Positions 35,467 through 44,631 of a stretch of DNA of 64,000 bases are shown piece after piece. Source of the DNA: Nitratireductor sp. XY-223 (GTDB lineage: Bacteria; Pseudomonadota; Alphaproteobacteria; Rhizobiales; Rhizobiaceae); contig NZ_SPNT01000001.1 of assembly GCF_004959855.1 (NCBI RefSeq), positions 1,178,001 to 1,242,000 of the forward strand, written 5' to 3'. The notes below the pieces were generated by a model, which saw nothing but the letters and a program-made list of their open reading frames with translations, did not search any database and was not told where the DNA came from. How positions within the stretch are numbered: the stretch's first letter is position 1; every line of letters starts with the position of its first letter. The position numbers were made by a program, and so were the translations under genes.

Positions 35467-35737
35467 CTCCGCGGCTGCCATTGCAGCCAAGCTAATTCGG
35501 ACCATCCGCCTCTGGCCGGAACTCGGACTTAGCCGGGTACGGGAACTTTGGCAAGGTTCCGGGGCTCTTAATGAGAGCACGGTTTCCTTATCTCAAGCGA
35601 TTGACCACTTGCAATGGTGTCGCCAGTTCCCAAAATAGGGTATAGAACGCGCAAAAGCCAACAGAATGACGACGTTATCGCGTCGGAATTGGATGGTTGA
35701 CGCCGATGGAAACGTATCTTGACCGGGACCGCACTGC

Positions 35738-36187
35738 ATGATCGATGAAGTGTACAACTCCAAAATCCTTGAATTCGCGGGAAATATTCCGCGAATCGGA
35801 TCGCTGGAGGATGCCGACGCCTGCGCGCGGGCCCACTCCAAGCTGTGCGGCTCGACCGTCAAGGTCTGGCTGAAGCTCGACGGCGACGAAGTGAGCGATT
35901 TTGCGCACGAGGTCAAGGCCTGCGCGCTCGGTCAGGCGTCCTCGTCGATCATGGCCAATAATATCATCGGTGCATCGACCGCCGAGTTGCGCACGGTAAG
36001 GGACCAGATGATCGCCATGCTGAAGAAAAACGGTCCGCCGCCGACAGGCCGGTTTTCGGATCTGAAATTCCTGGAGCCCGTTCGCGACTACAAAGCGCGG
36101 CATGCATCAACGCTGCTGACCTTCGATGCGGTCGTCGACGCGATCAACCAGATAGAGGAACGGCGCGCGGCAGGCGCCGCCGCCTGA
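35738..36187 (+). CDS. IscU/NifU-like scaffold protein lacking the third ligand cysteine
   Basis: A 149-residue protein of the IscU fold. Cys37 (KLCGST) and Cys62 (KACALGQAS) match the first two cluster ligands of IscU. At the third position the sequence reads RHASTLLTFDAVVDAI, with Ala123 where IscU has cysteine, and the aspartate after the first cysteine (CGD in IscU) is Ser39. So it may bind a cluster weakly, act as a zinc or sulfur-transfer protein (SufU-like role), or have another function. yidD begins 7 bases after it. Confidence 0.82.
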   Translation: MIDEVYNSKILEFAGNIPRIGSLEDADACARAHSKLCGSTVKVWLKLDGDEVSDFAHEVKACALGQASSSIMANNIIGASTAELRTVRDQMIAMLKKNGPPPTGRFSDLKFLEPVRDYKARHASTLLTFDAVVDAINQIEERRAAGAAA

Positions 36188-36194
36188 AGCCAAT

Positions 36195-36554
36195 ATGTGT
36201 CCGCAGGGCCATCCGGACCGGCACGGCGCCGAAACCGGCGCGCGCGGCCGCAACTACGACGGACCCTACAGAAAGACCCCGGGCCGGTTGTTCGGCATGG
36301 GTCTGATCCGGCTCTATCAACTCACCCTGTCCGGCTTTGTCGGCAACACCTGTCGCCACCTGCCGACGTGTTCCGAGTTCGGCTATGAGGCGATCGCGCG
36401 TCACGGTCTGTGGGCGGGCGGCTGGATGACGTTTTTCCGCGTCATCCGCTGCGGTCCGGGCGGAACCCACGGCTACCATCCAGTGCCGGACGTGCCGCCT
36501 AAGGGCGCCAGGTGGTATGTGCCATGGCGTTACATCATTCCCCACCCGGACTGA
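36195..36554 (+). CDS. yidD: YidD membrane protein insertion efficiency factor
   Basis: A 119-residue protein that helps YidC-dependent insertion of membrane proteins. The core (about 34-105) has the amphipathic GLIRLYQLTLSGFVG helix and the cysteine-containing RHLPTCSEFGYEAIARHG and RVIRCGPGG motifs. It is found away from the classical rpmH-rnpA-yidC cluster, as is usual in this group. Confidence 0.92.
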   Translation: MCPQGHPDRHGAETGARGRNYDGPYRKTPGRLFGMGLIRLYQLTLSGFVGNTCRHLPTCSEFGYEAIARHGLWAGGWMTFFRVIRCGPGGTHGYHPVPDVPPKGARWYVPWRYIIPHPD

Positions 36555-36686
36555 GGCGATGGCGAAGCAACAGCGGTTTCGCGTTGCAATAGCAGCTAAG
36601 CCGGGCTAAAAGGCCGGCGCCGGGTCAGCCGCCCGGCCCATTTAACCACCCGCATTCGTTGGCGGGACTGGATAGGAGTTAGACTG

Positions 36687-38654
36687 ATGGCTGATACACA
36701 ATCGCCTGCCGAATCCGTTTCCCTTAAATTTCCCGATGGTTCCGAGCGTCAGTACGACACGGGCACCAGCGGTCGCGGCGTCGCGGAAAGCATTGCCAAG
36801 TCGCTTGCCAAGAAGGCTGTTGCCGTCGCCATAAACGGCGAGATCCGCGACCTTGCCGACCCGGTCACCGACGGGGATGTGCAGATTATCACCCGCGAGG
36901 ATCCGCGGGCGCTCGAACTGATCCGCCACGATGCCGCCCACGTGATGGCCGAGGCGGTGCAGGAACTCTATCCGGGCACGCAGGTGACGATCGGCCCGGT
37001 TATCGAGAACGGCTTTTATTACGACTTCGCGCGCAACGAGCCGTTTACGCCGGAAGATCTGCCGAAGATCGAGAAGAAGATGCGGGAAATCATAGCCCGC
37101 AACCGGCCTTTCACCAAGGAGGTCTGGTCGCGTGACGAGGCCAAAAAGGTCTTTTCCGATATGGGCGAGGCGTACAAGGTGGAGCTCGTCGACGCGATCC
37201 CGGAAGGCGAGGACGTCAAGATCTACCGCCAGGGCGACTGGTTCGATCTTTGCCGCGGCCCGCACATGGCCTCGACCGGCCAGATCGGCAATGCGTTCAA
37301 GCTGATGAACGTGGCCGGCGCCTACTGGCGCGGCGATGCGAACAATCCGATGCTGACGCGCATCTACGGCACCGCATGGGCGGACCAGAAGCAGCTCGAT
37401 GCCTATCTTCATATGCTCGAGGAGGCCGAGAAGCGCGACCACCGGCGCCTCGGCCGGGAGATGGACCTGTTCCACTTCCAGGAAGAGGGCCCCGGCGTCG
37501 TCTTCTGGCACGCCAAGGGCTGGAAGATGTTCCAGAACCTGGTCAACTACATGCGCCGCAGGATCGCCGAGCACGGCTACCAGGAGGTCAACGCCCCGCA
37601 GGTCCTCGACAAGGCGCTGTGGGAGACCTCGGGCCACTGGGACTGGTACCGGGAAAACATGTTCGTCACCCAGACGGAGGACGAACGGGTCTTCGCGCTC
37701 AAGCCGATGAACTGCCCGGGTCATGTTCAGATATTCAAGCACGGTCTCAAAAGTTATCGGGAACTGCCTATAAAACTTGCAGAATTCGGCGCAGTCCACC
37801 GCTACGAACCGTCCGGTGCCTTGCACGGTCTGATGCGCGTGAGGGCCTTCACCCAGGACGATGCGCACGTCTTCTGCACGGAAGAGCAGCTTCGGTCGGA
37901 ATGCCTGCGCATCAACGATCTGATCCTGACGACCTATAGCGATTTCGGTTTCGACGAGATCACCGTCAAGCTCGCGACCCGCCCGGAAAAACGCGTCGGA
38001 ACCGACGCGATGTGGGATCATGCGGAGGCCGTTCTCAGTGAGATCCTGGTGGAGATCGAGCGGGAATCGGGCGGCCGCATCAAGACGGGCGTCAATGAAG
38101 GCGAGGGGACCTTCTACGGACCAAAGTTCGAATATGTGCTGCGCGATGCCATCGGCCGGGAATGGCAATGCGGAACGACGCAGGTGGATTTCGCCCTGCC
38201 TGAGCGTTTCGGTGCGTTCTATATCGACAAGGACTCGGAAAAGAAGCAGCCGGTCATGGTGCACCGGGCGATCTGCGGTTCCATGGAGCGCTTCCTCGGC
38301 ATTCTTATCGAGAACCATGCGGGCAACATGCCGCTCTGGTTCGCCCCGGTGCAGGCGGTTGTCGCGACGATCACCTCCGATGCGGACGACTATGCGCTCG
38401 AGGTCGCTGCGGAACTCAAGAAGGCGGGGCTCGACGTTGAGACCGACCTCCGCAACGAGAAGATCAACTACAAGGTCCGCGAGCACTCCATGGCCAAGGT
38501 GCCGGTCATTCTCGTCTGCGGCAAGCGCGAGGCAGAGGAGCGCAGCGTCAACATGCGACGGCTCGGGAGCCGGGACCAGACCTCGATGCCGCTCGATGAC
38601 GCGATCGACGCGCTCGTCGATGAGGCGACGCCGCCGGATCTGCGGACCGATTGA
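36687..38654 (+). CDS. thrS: Threonyl-tRNA synthetase
   Basis: Charges tRNA-Thr; 655 residues. Domains in order are TGS (about 8-72), the editing domain with [11 protein letters not shown] and the later zinc-dependent editing motif, the class II catalytic core with [10 protein letters not shown] (zinc-binding cysteine) and [16 protein letters not shown] (motif 3), and the C-terminal anticodon-binding domain (about 550-645). A terminator follows. The antisense frame of similar length is a codon-bias shadow. Confidence 0.97.
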   Translation: MADTQSPAESVSLKFPDGSERQYDTGTSGRGVAESIAKSLAKKAVAVAINGEIRDLADPVTDGDVQIITREDPRALELIRHDAAHVMAEAVQELYPGTQVTIGPVIENGFYYDFARNEPFTPEDLPKIEKKMREIIARNRPFTKEVWSRDEAKKVFSDMGEAYKVELVDAIPEGEDVKIYRQGDWFDLCRGPHMASTGQIGNAFKLMNVAGAYWRGDANNPMLTRIYGTAWADQKQLDAYLHMLEEAEKRDHRRLGREMDLFHFQEEGPGVVFWHAKGWKMFQNLVNYMRRRIAEHGYQEVNAPQVLDKALWETSGHWDWYRENMFVTQTEDERVFALKPMNCPGHVQIFKHGLKSYRELPIKLAEFGAVHRYEPSGALHGLMRVRAFTQDDAHVFCTEEQLRSECLRINDLILTTYSDFGFDEITVKLATRPEKRVGTDAMWDHAEAVLSEILVEIERESGGRIKTGVNEGEGTFYGPKFEYVLRDAIGREWQCGTTQVDFALPERFGAFYIDKDSEKKQPVMVHRAICGSMERFLGILIENHAGNMPLWFAPVQAVVATITSDADDYALEVAAELKKAGLDVETDLRNEKINYKVREHSMAKVPVILVCGKREAEERSVNMRRLGSRDQTSMPLDDAIDALVDEATPPDLRTD

Positions 38655-38678
38655 GTTCGAAAAATCTGCATGCATTTA

Positions 38679-38702
38679 CAAGGCGGGCCCTGGCCCGCCT
38701 TG
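38679..38702. terminator. Terminator between thrS and the convergent LysM/SBP gene
   Basis: CAAGGCGGGCC and GGCCCGCCTTG form a perfect 11-bp stem around a 2-base centre, followed on the plus strand by TTTCTTT. It ends thrS transcription and may also act on the minus strand. Confidence 0.82.
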
Positions 38703-38717
38703 TTTCTTTGCTGCGTC

Positions 38718-39836
38718 CTATTTCTCGACCAGCCGCCGGCTGAACTCGTCGTTGAAGAACGAGACGATCTGGCTGTAGACGCCGTTGGCGATGATCCGGT
38801 CCAGGCCGATATTGAACTCATCGAGATACCGGTTCGACTCATCATTGGTCGCGTAGGCGAGAAGATGGAGCGTGCCGGGGACCGAGAAGTTCGACATTTC
38901 GATGCTGTCGCTGATGCCCATGTCATAGGAGACGGCCAGGCCGACGAAGCGGTTGAGGGCGACATAGTCAGCACGGCCTTCCAGGAGGCGCTGGAAGCAG
39001 TCCTGTGGCGAACTGCCGACCACCAGGTGCTCGATGGAGAATCCGGCCTCGACCATGTCGAATGTCGAATAGCCCTTCGGCCGGCAGATCCGGCGTTTCT
39101 TGACGTCTTCAAGGGATGTGTCGTTGAGATCGGAACGACCCACTTCCTGGAAGAACACCTGCGTGGTGTTCACGATCGGCTTGGACTTGCTGTATTCGCA
39201 ACGGATCTGCATGGGTTCGGGAAGACGGTCGCAGCTTTGCCAGAAGTCCATGTTCGGCATGGCCCACGGGAACGTCATCTGGTAGCGGTCTTTCTTCACC
39301 AGGCTCGTGACCTGCGCGTTCCAGTCGTCAATGATGTCGATCTCGACATTGGCGCCGATGTCGGAGGCATCGAAGGCGGCCCGGATGATCTCCGTCGCCA
39401 TGCCATCGTTCGGCCACTTGGTGTCGGTGAAAGGCGGCCAGTTGTCGCCGGTGACAACGTAGATCGTCAGGGGCTTGAGGCCGGCGGCCGTCGTCTTGCT
39501 TTCCGTCTGGACCGAGGCGGTTTTCGGAAGGCTCTCGACCGAACCCGGGCAGGGCGGGATGCGAAGCGGCATTCCGATCAGCAGCAGATCGGGATTGGTG
39601 CCGATGACATCGGCATTTCCGGGATATTCGTAGATGCGCGGCCACATGAGCGAGTCGCCGAGGGACGCGCGGGCGATTTTCGACAGCGTGTCACCGGAAG
39701 CGACGCTGTAGTCCTGCACGGTGTTTGTGCAGACACCGGGTGCAGCGGTTGCCGGCGTTGCAATGGTGCCGGAGAACTGGATCGCGGCGAACAGCGCCAC
39801 GGCCAGGCCGGACATGCGGGGAAGTGGGGTTTTCAC
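38718..39836 (-). CDS. Secreted LysM / family-3 solute-binding fusion protein (paralogue A)
   Basis: A 372-residue secreted protein: a signal peptide of about 32 residues, a LysM domain (about 42-93; YSVASGDTLSKIARASLGD) bracketed by two cysteines (GVCTN and RIPPCPG), a linker, and an amino-acid-type (SBP_bac_3) binding domain (about 122-370). The binding domain holds four conserved cysteines (FWQSCDRLP, IRCEY, RICRPKG, QDCFQRL). The fusion would fix a binding domain to peptidoglycan rather than leave it free to serve an ABC transporter, and no ABC genes are adjacent. It is a close paralogue of the upstream gene and lies 268 bases from it. Confidence 0.87.
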   Translation of the reverse strand: MKTPLPRMSGLAVALFAAIQFSGTIATPATAAPGVCTNTVQDYSVASGDTLSKIARASLGDSLMWPRIYEYPGNADVIGTNPDLLLIGMPLRIPPCPGSVESLPKTASVQTESKTTAAGLKPLTIYVVTGDNWPPFTDTKWPNDGMATEIIRAAFDASDIGANVEIDIIDDWNAQVTSLVKKDRYQMTFPWAMPNMDFWQSCDRLPEPMQIRCEYSKSKPIVNTTQVFFQEVGRSDLNDTSLEDVKKRRICRPKGYSTFDMVEAGFSIEHLVVGSSPQDCFQRLLEGRADYVALNRFVGLAVSYDMGISDSIEMSNFSVPGTLHLLAYATNDESNRYLDEFNIGLDRIIANGVYSQIVSFFNDEFSRRLVEK

Positions 39837-40104
39837 GGGATACTCCTAATCGTGGGGTTGGTGGGTCAGGGGATGTTCGGTGCTCTACATGGTCTTTCTT
39901 CTCCTGCCGCCGTTGCGCGGTGAATTGTGTTTCGTTGACACGCGCTCCTCGCCGCCTTGTCGAGGCACGCGTTTGACCATCGCGCCGACCTGGGGACGGC
40001 ACGCTTCCTGTTCAAATCTCCGGCGGGCATCAGTTCATTGTCGGTAATGATGCCGGCTGCCCCGTCCTGCGGGACAGCATTTGTGTGACGAGGGCCCGGT
40101 CAGC

Positions 40105-41241
40105 CTACTGGGTCAGGCGCCGGGTGAACTCGTCGTTGAAGAACGATATGATCTGTCCGTACACACCATTGTCTATGATCGTCTGGAGACCCTTGTTGAA
40201 TTCATCGAGATACTGGACCGTGTCCATCGGGTTGTTGCGGTAAGCCAGGATGTGGATGGGGCTGGCGATGGTAATCTCGGCCATCTCGACATTGTCGCCG
40301 ATGCCCATCTCGGCGGCCACGGCAAGGCCGGTGAACCGGTTGAGCAGCACGTAGTCGACGCGGCCCTCCAAAAGCCGCAGGAAGCAGTCGGTCGGTGAGA
40401 GTTCGATATGCAGGTTGTCGACGGAAAGGCCGTTTTCGACGAGTTCGAACGTCGAATAGCCCTTCGGGCGGCAAAGGCGCTTCGATTTGATCCCCTCCAG
40501 CGTGTCCTGGGCCAGGTCCGCGCGCCCCGCTTCCTTGAAGAAGGCGAGGGTCACGTTGGCGATCGGATTAGAGTGGTCGTATTCGCAGCGGATCTGCATG
40601 GGCTTCGGCAGACGGTCGCAGGACTGCCAGAATTCCATTTTCGGGTAGTACCAGGGGAAGGTCAGCTGATAGCGGTTCGTCTTGGTCAGCGTCTCAAGCT
40701 GGGCGGTCCAGTCGTTCACGTAGTGGATTTCGACATTGTCGCCCATCCCGGCCGCCTCGAACGCGGCTTCCACGATGACGACGGCCATGCCGCCCTTGGG
40801 CCAGTCGGTTGAAACGTAAGGCGGCCAGTCGTCGCCCGTGACCACGTAGAGCTTGATCGGCAGGCTGGTTGTGGTGCTGCCGGTGTTCTTGGAGGCAGGC
40901 GCCGTGCTGGCCGGCGCGACGACTTCCTGCGGGATGCTCCGGACAGCGCCAGGGCAGGGTGGAATCTGGAGCCGCACACCGATGTTCAGAAGATTGGGGT
41001 TGCGGCCGATCGCTTCGGTATTGCCGGGATATTCGAATATGCGGGGCCATTGGCGCGGATCGCCGAACGCGGCCTCCGCGATTTTCGACAACGTGTCGCC
41101 TGAACTGACGAAATACTGCTGGACGGTGTTGTTGCATGCGGTGGCTGCGGCGGAGGCCGGCGTGGCGATGTTCAATGCCGCCGGGATGGCAAGGAACATC
41201 GCTGCTGCAAGGCCGGGTAGACAACGGGCAATATTGTTCAC
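40105..41241 (-). CDS. Secreted LysM / family-3 solute-binding fusion protein (paralogue B)
   Basis: A 378-residue protein with the same plan as paralogue A: signal peptide (about 1-32), cysteine-bracketed LysM (about 42-93; YFVSSGDTLSKIAEAAFGD), a Ser/Thr/Pro linker and an SBP_bac_3 domain with the same cysteines. Identical blocks in both include FWQSCDRLP, PMQIRCEY and CRPKGYSTF; the ligand-region residues differ, so the two may bind different compounds. It starts 19 bases after the SUMF1-fold gene and is probably in its operon. Confidence 0.87.
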   Translation of the reverse strand: MNNIARCLPGLAAAMFLAIPAALNIATPASAAATACNNTVQQYFVSSGDTLSKIAEAAFGDPRQWPRIFEYPGNTEAIGRNPNLLNIGVRLQIPPCPGAVRSIPQEVVAPASTAPASKNTGSTTTSLPIKLYVVTGDDWPPYVSTDWPKGGMAVVIVEAAFEAAGMGDNVEIHYVNDWTAQLETLTKTNRYQLTFPWYYPKMEFWQSCDRLPKPMQIRCEYDHSNPIANVTLAFFKEAGRADLAQDTLEGIKSKRLCRPKGYSTFELVENGLSVDNLHIELSPTDCFLRLLEGRVDYVLLNRFTGLAVAAEMGIGDNVEMAEITIASPIHILAYRNNPMDTVQYLDEFNKGLQTIIDNGVYGQIISFFNDEFTRRLTQ

Positions 41242-41260
41242 TGAGGGCTCCTGGGCGTGG

Positions 41261-42469
41261 TTATTGTGCTAGTCGAAATCCGATGTTCTGATACGGCGTG
41301 TTGTTGGAGCGGCCGATGCGATGGTTGAGGCTGGCGGTCTGGTTGTCGATCTTGCCGGGGATCGGACCCAGAACGGTTCCGAGATTGCGGAAGCACCGGC
41401 CGCCGGCGAGTTCCTTGATCCAGCAGCCGGTCACACGCTCGGCCGCGTTGTCAGACATGCCGTAGAGGCCGTTCACCGGTTCGCCATGGTCAACCGGGAT
41501 CAACATGTCGGTGGCGCGGATTTTCGCCGGGTCGAAGTCCTGGCCCCAGGCAAAATTGCGATGCCCGGTTTCGCCGCCGCGGGCCGCGACGATCCACTCC
41601 TCGTCGCTCGGCAACCGGAAGGGCGGTTCGTCGGGATTGCGCTTGGTGTTGATCCAGTCGATGAAGCTCATCATTTGATCGGTCGTGATCGCGGTGATCG
41701 GCAGTGCCAGCTTGCTTGAATTGAAATACTGGTCCGGAAACCCTTCCACGGAACAGCCGTTCTCGGCGGCACAGGCCTGCCACTGCTTTCGCGTGACTTC
41801 GCTGGTCGCGATCTGGAAACGGTCGAGCGAAACGTTTTGAAGCTGGAGTTTGCCCCGGTCGACTTCTGCTTTCGGGATGAGATACTGCCCCCGCTCGATG
41901 GTGATCATGGTCGGCATGATCGCCTCGGCCGGCGGGGCGACCGCCGTTGACGCCGCCCCAATGTCTTCCGGTTCCGCCGAAGGCCGGGCCGATGGTGCGG
42001 GATCCGGTTCGGCCGCGCCTATCTGCGCGCGGCTTACCCGAACCTCGTCAAAGATGGACGGAGTCCTGGTCTCGGCCGGCTGCGCCTCCGCCGATTGCGA
42101 CGGCGCCGCCTGTTGCGCCAGCGTGTCACGGGACATCAGCCCGACATCGGCGGTCAGGTAGTCCGTGAAGATCCCCAAGCCGCTGATCGACAGCAGCAAG
42201 ACAGCAGCGGCGACGAGAAGCGCCTGCTTCAGTCTTCGGCTCTTGTTCTCGCCTTCGCCTGCGGCATTCGGGTCCTTCAGCAGGAAATCCGGTATATCAA
42301 GCGCAGCGTCGGTGTCGTCTTCCCACTTGAATTTCGGCGCAAACGCCTTTCCGGTTTGCTGTTTGCTTTTTGGATGTACCAGCCTGATGTTGTTGAGCGG
42401 TGGCCGCGTCGATGCTTTTTGCTTTAGGCCGGTGGCGGAGATTCCCCTAGGGTCGCGTACTTTATACAT
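41261..42469 (-). CDS. Membrane-anchored SUMF1 (FGE-sulfatase fold) domain protein
   Basis: A 402-residue protein. A cytoplasmic N-terminal region of about 80 residues is followed by one membrane helix (about 82-103; ALLVAAAVLLLSISGLGIF), a Pro/Ala/Ser/Glu-rich periplasmic linker, and a SUMF1-like domain (about 195-402). Recognisable parts are FQIATSEVTRKQWQACAAE, FRLPSDEEWIVAARGG, GLYGMSDNAAERVTGCW and the end NIGFRLAQ. The active-site cysteine pair of formylglycine-generating enzymes is not in the expected position (GGRCFRN then HRIGRSNN), so it is probably a binding rather than catalytic domain. It heads a putative operon with the LysM/solute-binding genes. Confidence 0.84.
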   Translation of the reverse strand: MYKVRDPRGISATGLKQKASTRPPLNNIRLVHPKSKQQTGKAFAPKFKWEDDTDAALDIPDFLLKDPNAAGEGENKSRRLKQALLVAAAVLLLSISGLGIFTDYLTADVGLMSRDTLAQQAAPSQSAEAQPAETRTPSIFDEVRVSRAQIGAAEPDPAPSARPSAEPEDIGAASTAVAPPAEAIMPTMITIERGQYLIPKAEVDRGKLQLQNVSLDRFQIATSEVTRKQWQACAAENGCSVEGFPDQYFNSSKLALPITAITTDQMMSFIDWINTKRNPDEPPFRLPSDEEWIVAARGGETGHRNFAWGQDFDPAKIRATDMLIPVDHGEPVNGLYGMSDNAAERVTGCWIKELAGGRCFRNLGTVLGPIPGKIDNQTASLNHRIGRSNNTPYQNIGFRLAQ

Positions 42470-42840
42470 AAACTTTCTAACTTTCTTTCTTGGGAAAGCC
42501 GAAAAATACTAAAATCGAGAGGTCGGATCCCGATCGGACAGATTTGGAATTTGAGGAAATAGACAGCGTGCCCTGACGTCACCGCCGGTGAATCCGGCAG
42601 TCTTCGCAGGGGTCGCTCATTCGGCGTTGCGGGTCGCTCCCAAAACACCATTCCGCCCAAATCAGCCCGACAGGTGCCGGCCCGAATTAAGTGGAGAACG
42701 AATTTCGGCCCAAACTATGGCGAATGCACCGCGTTGCCGCCGCATTCTGGGCCCCGGATCATCAAGATTTATGTCACAGTGATGCAAATGTTACCGGACC
42801 CGCGCTTGCGGGTCGTCCGGCTGACTTCCCGGAGCGACTT
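42470..42840. other. 371-base region without a recognised gene
   Basis: It lies between the starts of the SUMF1-fold operon and the stop of the DUF2459 gene and must contain the SUMF1 promoter. It is less GC-rich near 42470-42560. A hairpin GACCCGC-GCTT-GCGGGTC at 42797-42814, just past the DUF2459 stop on the minus strand, could be a terminator but has no T-tract. No other structure is seen. Confidence 0.45.
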
Positions 42841-43554
42841 TCAAAGCCGGCTCATATTCCACTCGATGGACTGGGCGAAGGGTGTCCAATAGCCAACCGG
42901 GACACCTGCCTGACGCAGCGCATGTCCGGTCCACGCATTGCAGCCGTAAAACGGGCTGAAGCGGCCGTTGGCGCGATAGAACACGTCACCGAAGCCCTGG
43001 GTGACTCCGGGGATCAACTCGGCGCTGCCGTCCGGTCCGGTCCTGAACGAGGCGGCGATAAAGTGCACCAGCCGCTCATATTGCGCATCGTTAAGTTCCA
43101 CCCGGTATACGCCGGTGCCGTGCGGCGCGCCTCTTGTCGGAAGCACGTGCATGACCGTTTGGTCGAATGCCAGGGAGCGGACGACGATGTCGAGGGTGAG
43201 GTCGGACAATGCCAGCAGACTGGTGTAGGCGGTCTGCGACCCCCAGCCGATGATCAGGTAGCGCGCCTCCTCGATGCCGTAGGGAAAGTCCGCGTTGCGA
43301 ACGAGGGTGCCGACGGGAGACCGGCCGTCTTTCACGGGCAGCGCGATGTCGCTGTGGAACCCGTTCGACAGGACGTAAATCGTGTTGGACGGATGCGTGT
43401 CCGGCAGTTCCAGCCGTGGCGCGGTCCACAGCGTGCCGGCGACAGCGGCGGTGAGATAGGCGGCCAGCAGCCCGAGCACTGCCACGACCGACAGGATGAT
43501 TGCCTTGACGATACGCCGGACGGTGGACGATTTCTTGCGGTCGCGATTGTTCAT
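42841..43554 (-). CDS. DUF2459 (TIGR02117) family protein
   Basis: A 237-residue protein with an N-terminal membrane helix (about 17-40; IVKAIILSVVAVLGLLAAYL) and a periplasmic domain of the DUF2459 type, with GFHSDIALPV near residue 66, the IIGWGSQTAY segment and the late FSPFYGCNAWTGHALRQAG motif with a conserved cysteine. The conserved His and Cys suggest a papain/NlpC-like hydrolase fold, but function is unproven. The ATG at 43554 is favoured over one 27 bases upstream because it follows a GGGGCTGGA site. Confidence 0.84.
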   Translation of the reverse strand: MNNRDRKKSSTVRRIVKAIILSVVAVLGLLAAYLTAAVAGTLWTAPRLELPDTHPSNTIYVLSNGFHSDIALPVKDGRSPVGTLVRNADFPYGIEEARYLIIGWGSQTAYTSLLALSDLTLDIVVRSLAFDQTVMHVLPTRGAPHGTGVYRVELNDAQYERLVHFIAASFRTGPDGSAELIPGVTQGFGDVFYRANGRFSPFYGCNAWTGHALRQAGVPVGYWTPFAQSIEWNMSRL

Positions 43555-43589
43555 TCCAGCCCCTGTTGCGATGCGAGGCACAGACTACA

Positions 43590-44543
43590 CTACTGGAGCA
43601 GGACCTCGACATCGTAGTTGAATCCGGCCGCTACCTTGAAGTCCCGCCGATAGAGCTTCTCCTTGTGGCGGGCAATGGCCGTGTAGTCGCCCTCCGCGAG
43701 AACCAGTGACGGGAAGGCCCCGACGCTCTCGCTGATCAGGTCGCCCGCTGAGTTGGTGATCGACCATGCCGTGTCGGCGATAGCCTCGCCGCCTTCGTCG
43801 GCAACGAGCTTCAATGTGATCTGCGCGGCCCTGTGCTGGATGGTCGCTTCGGTCATCTTGCCGGCGGCAACGCTGATATCGGAGCGGATGACCGCGTTGA
43901 CCTCGCCATATTCAGACACGACGTGATAGATGCCGTCGTTGAGCCGTATGATCTTGCTCGGTTGCACGTCGGCGATGATGAGCTGCCGCTGGCCGTTGGC
44001 GTCGCGCTCCTCGGAGTAGATCGAGAATTTCAGCTTGGCCGGGGGTATGCGCACATCGTTGCCGGAAACGGCATTGAGGACGAGACCGCCCGCGTTGAGG
44101 ATGAAATCCTGAGTGTCAACGGGGCCGCTTGTCGGAATCACCAGCTTGCGTGTGACGCCAGCAAGGCCGAACGAGACATGGACGAAATACTCTCCGGGCT
44201 CCATGGAGATGAGCGCCGAACCACCTTCCGAGGTGGCCAGGATGGGCAGTTTGCCCTCGCGGTCCGGAACCGGGTGATAAACCCGCCAGATCAGGCCGTG
44301 CTCAAGCGGCGCGCCGCCCTCGACAAGGCGTGCGTCGAGATCGACGTTGCGCAACTCGTCCGATGGAATGCGGATATCGGGAACTTCTCCGGACGGGGCG
44401 AACTCGGTCAGGCCGGGCAGATTGAGCTGCGTCGTGTCGCCGGCGGGCGCCTGAGTCTCCTGTGCCGATGCACCGAACGTCATCGCGCCCAGCAGCAGGG
44501 CCACAGGGGAGATTTTTGTTCGAATCCTGAAGAAATGTCCCAT
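43590..44543 (-). CDS. Secreted beta-rich protein of unknown function
   Basis: A 317-residue protein with a signal peptide (KISPVALLLGAMTFGASAQ; cleavage near residue 27). The mature part is rich in Val, Gly and Asp, with repeated stretches that look like carboxypeptidase-regulatory or Ig-like beta-sandwich domains: a motif of the kind L.GG..L...V.. recurs near residues 70, 165 and 260 (for example RLVEGGAPLEHGLIWRVY and LVADEGGEAIADTAWSI). I do not recognise a named family. The ATG at 44543 has AGGA 5 bases upstream; in-frame codons further upstream lack support. It is 35 bases upstream of the DUF2459 gene, in the same orientation. Confidence 0.72.
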   Translation of the reverse strand: MGHFFRIRTKISPVALLLGAMTFGASAQETQAPAGDTTQLNLPGLTEFAPSGEVPDIRIPSDELRNVDLDARLVEGGAPLEHGLIWRVYHPVPDREGKLPILATSEGGSALISMEPGEYFVHVSFGLAGVTRKLVIPTSGPVDTQDFILNAGGLVLNAVSGNDVRIPPAKLKFSIYSEERDANGQRQLIIADVQPSKIIRLNDGIYHVVSEYGEVNAVIRSDISVAAGKMTEATIQHRAAQITLKLVADEGGEAIADTAWSITNSAGDLISESVGAFPSLVLAEGDYTAIARHKEKLYRRDFKVAAGFNYDVEVLLQ

Positions 44544-44631
44544 CCGAGTCCTGATACTGCTTGTCAGTCGTTTGAAACCCATGCAAATGGCAAATTCAAG
44601 GCAATTGTGCCGGTGTGACAAGGGCATGTCC

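Noticed and set aside
36642-38675. 677-codon open frame antisense to thrS
   Set aside because: Exact shadow of thrS; no ribosome-binding site or recognisable domain.
14056-42469. SUMF1-fold protein (41261-42469) as the maturase of the sulfatase (14056-15744)
   Set aside because: It lacks the FGE cysteine pair, faces the periplasm behind a membrane helix, and is 25 kb away; the sulfatase is cytoplasmic.
42797-42814. GACCCGC/GCGGGTC hairpin as a rho-independent terminator
   Set aside because: No T-tract in either direction; kept only as a remark.
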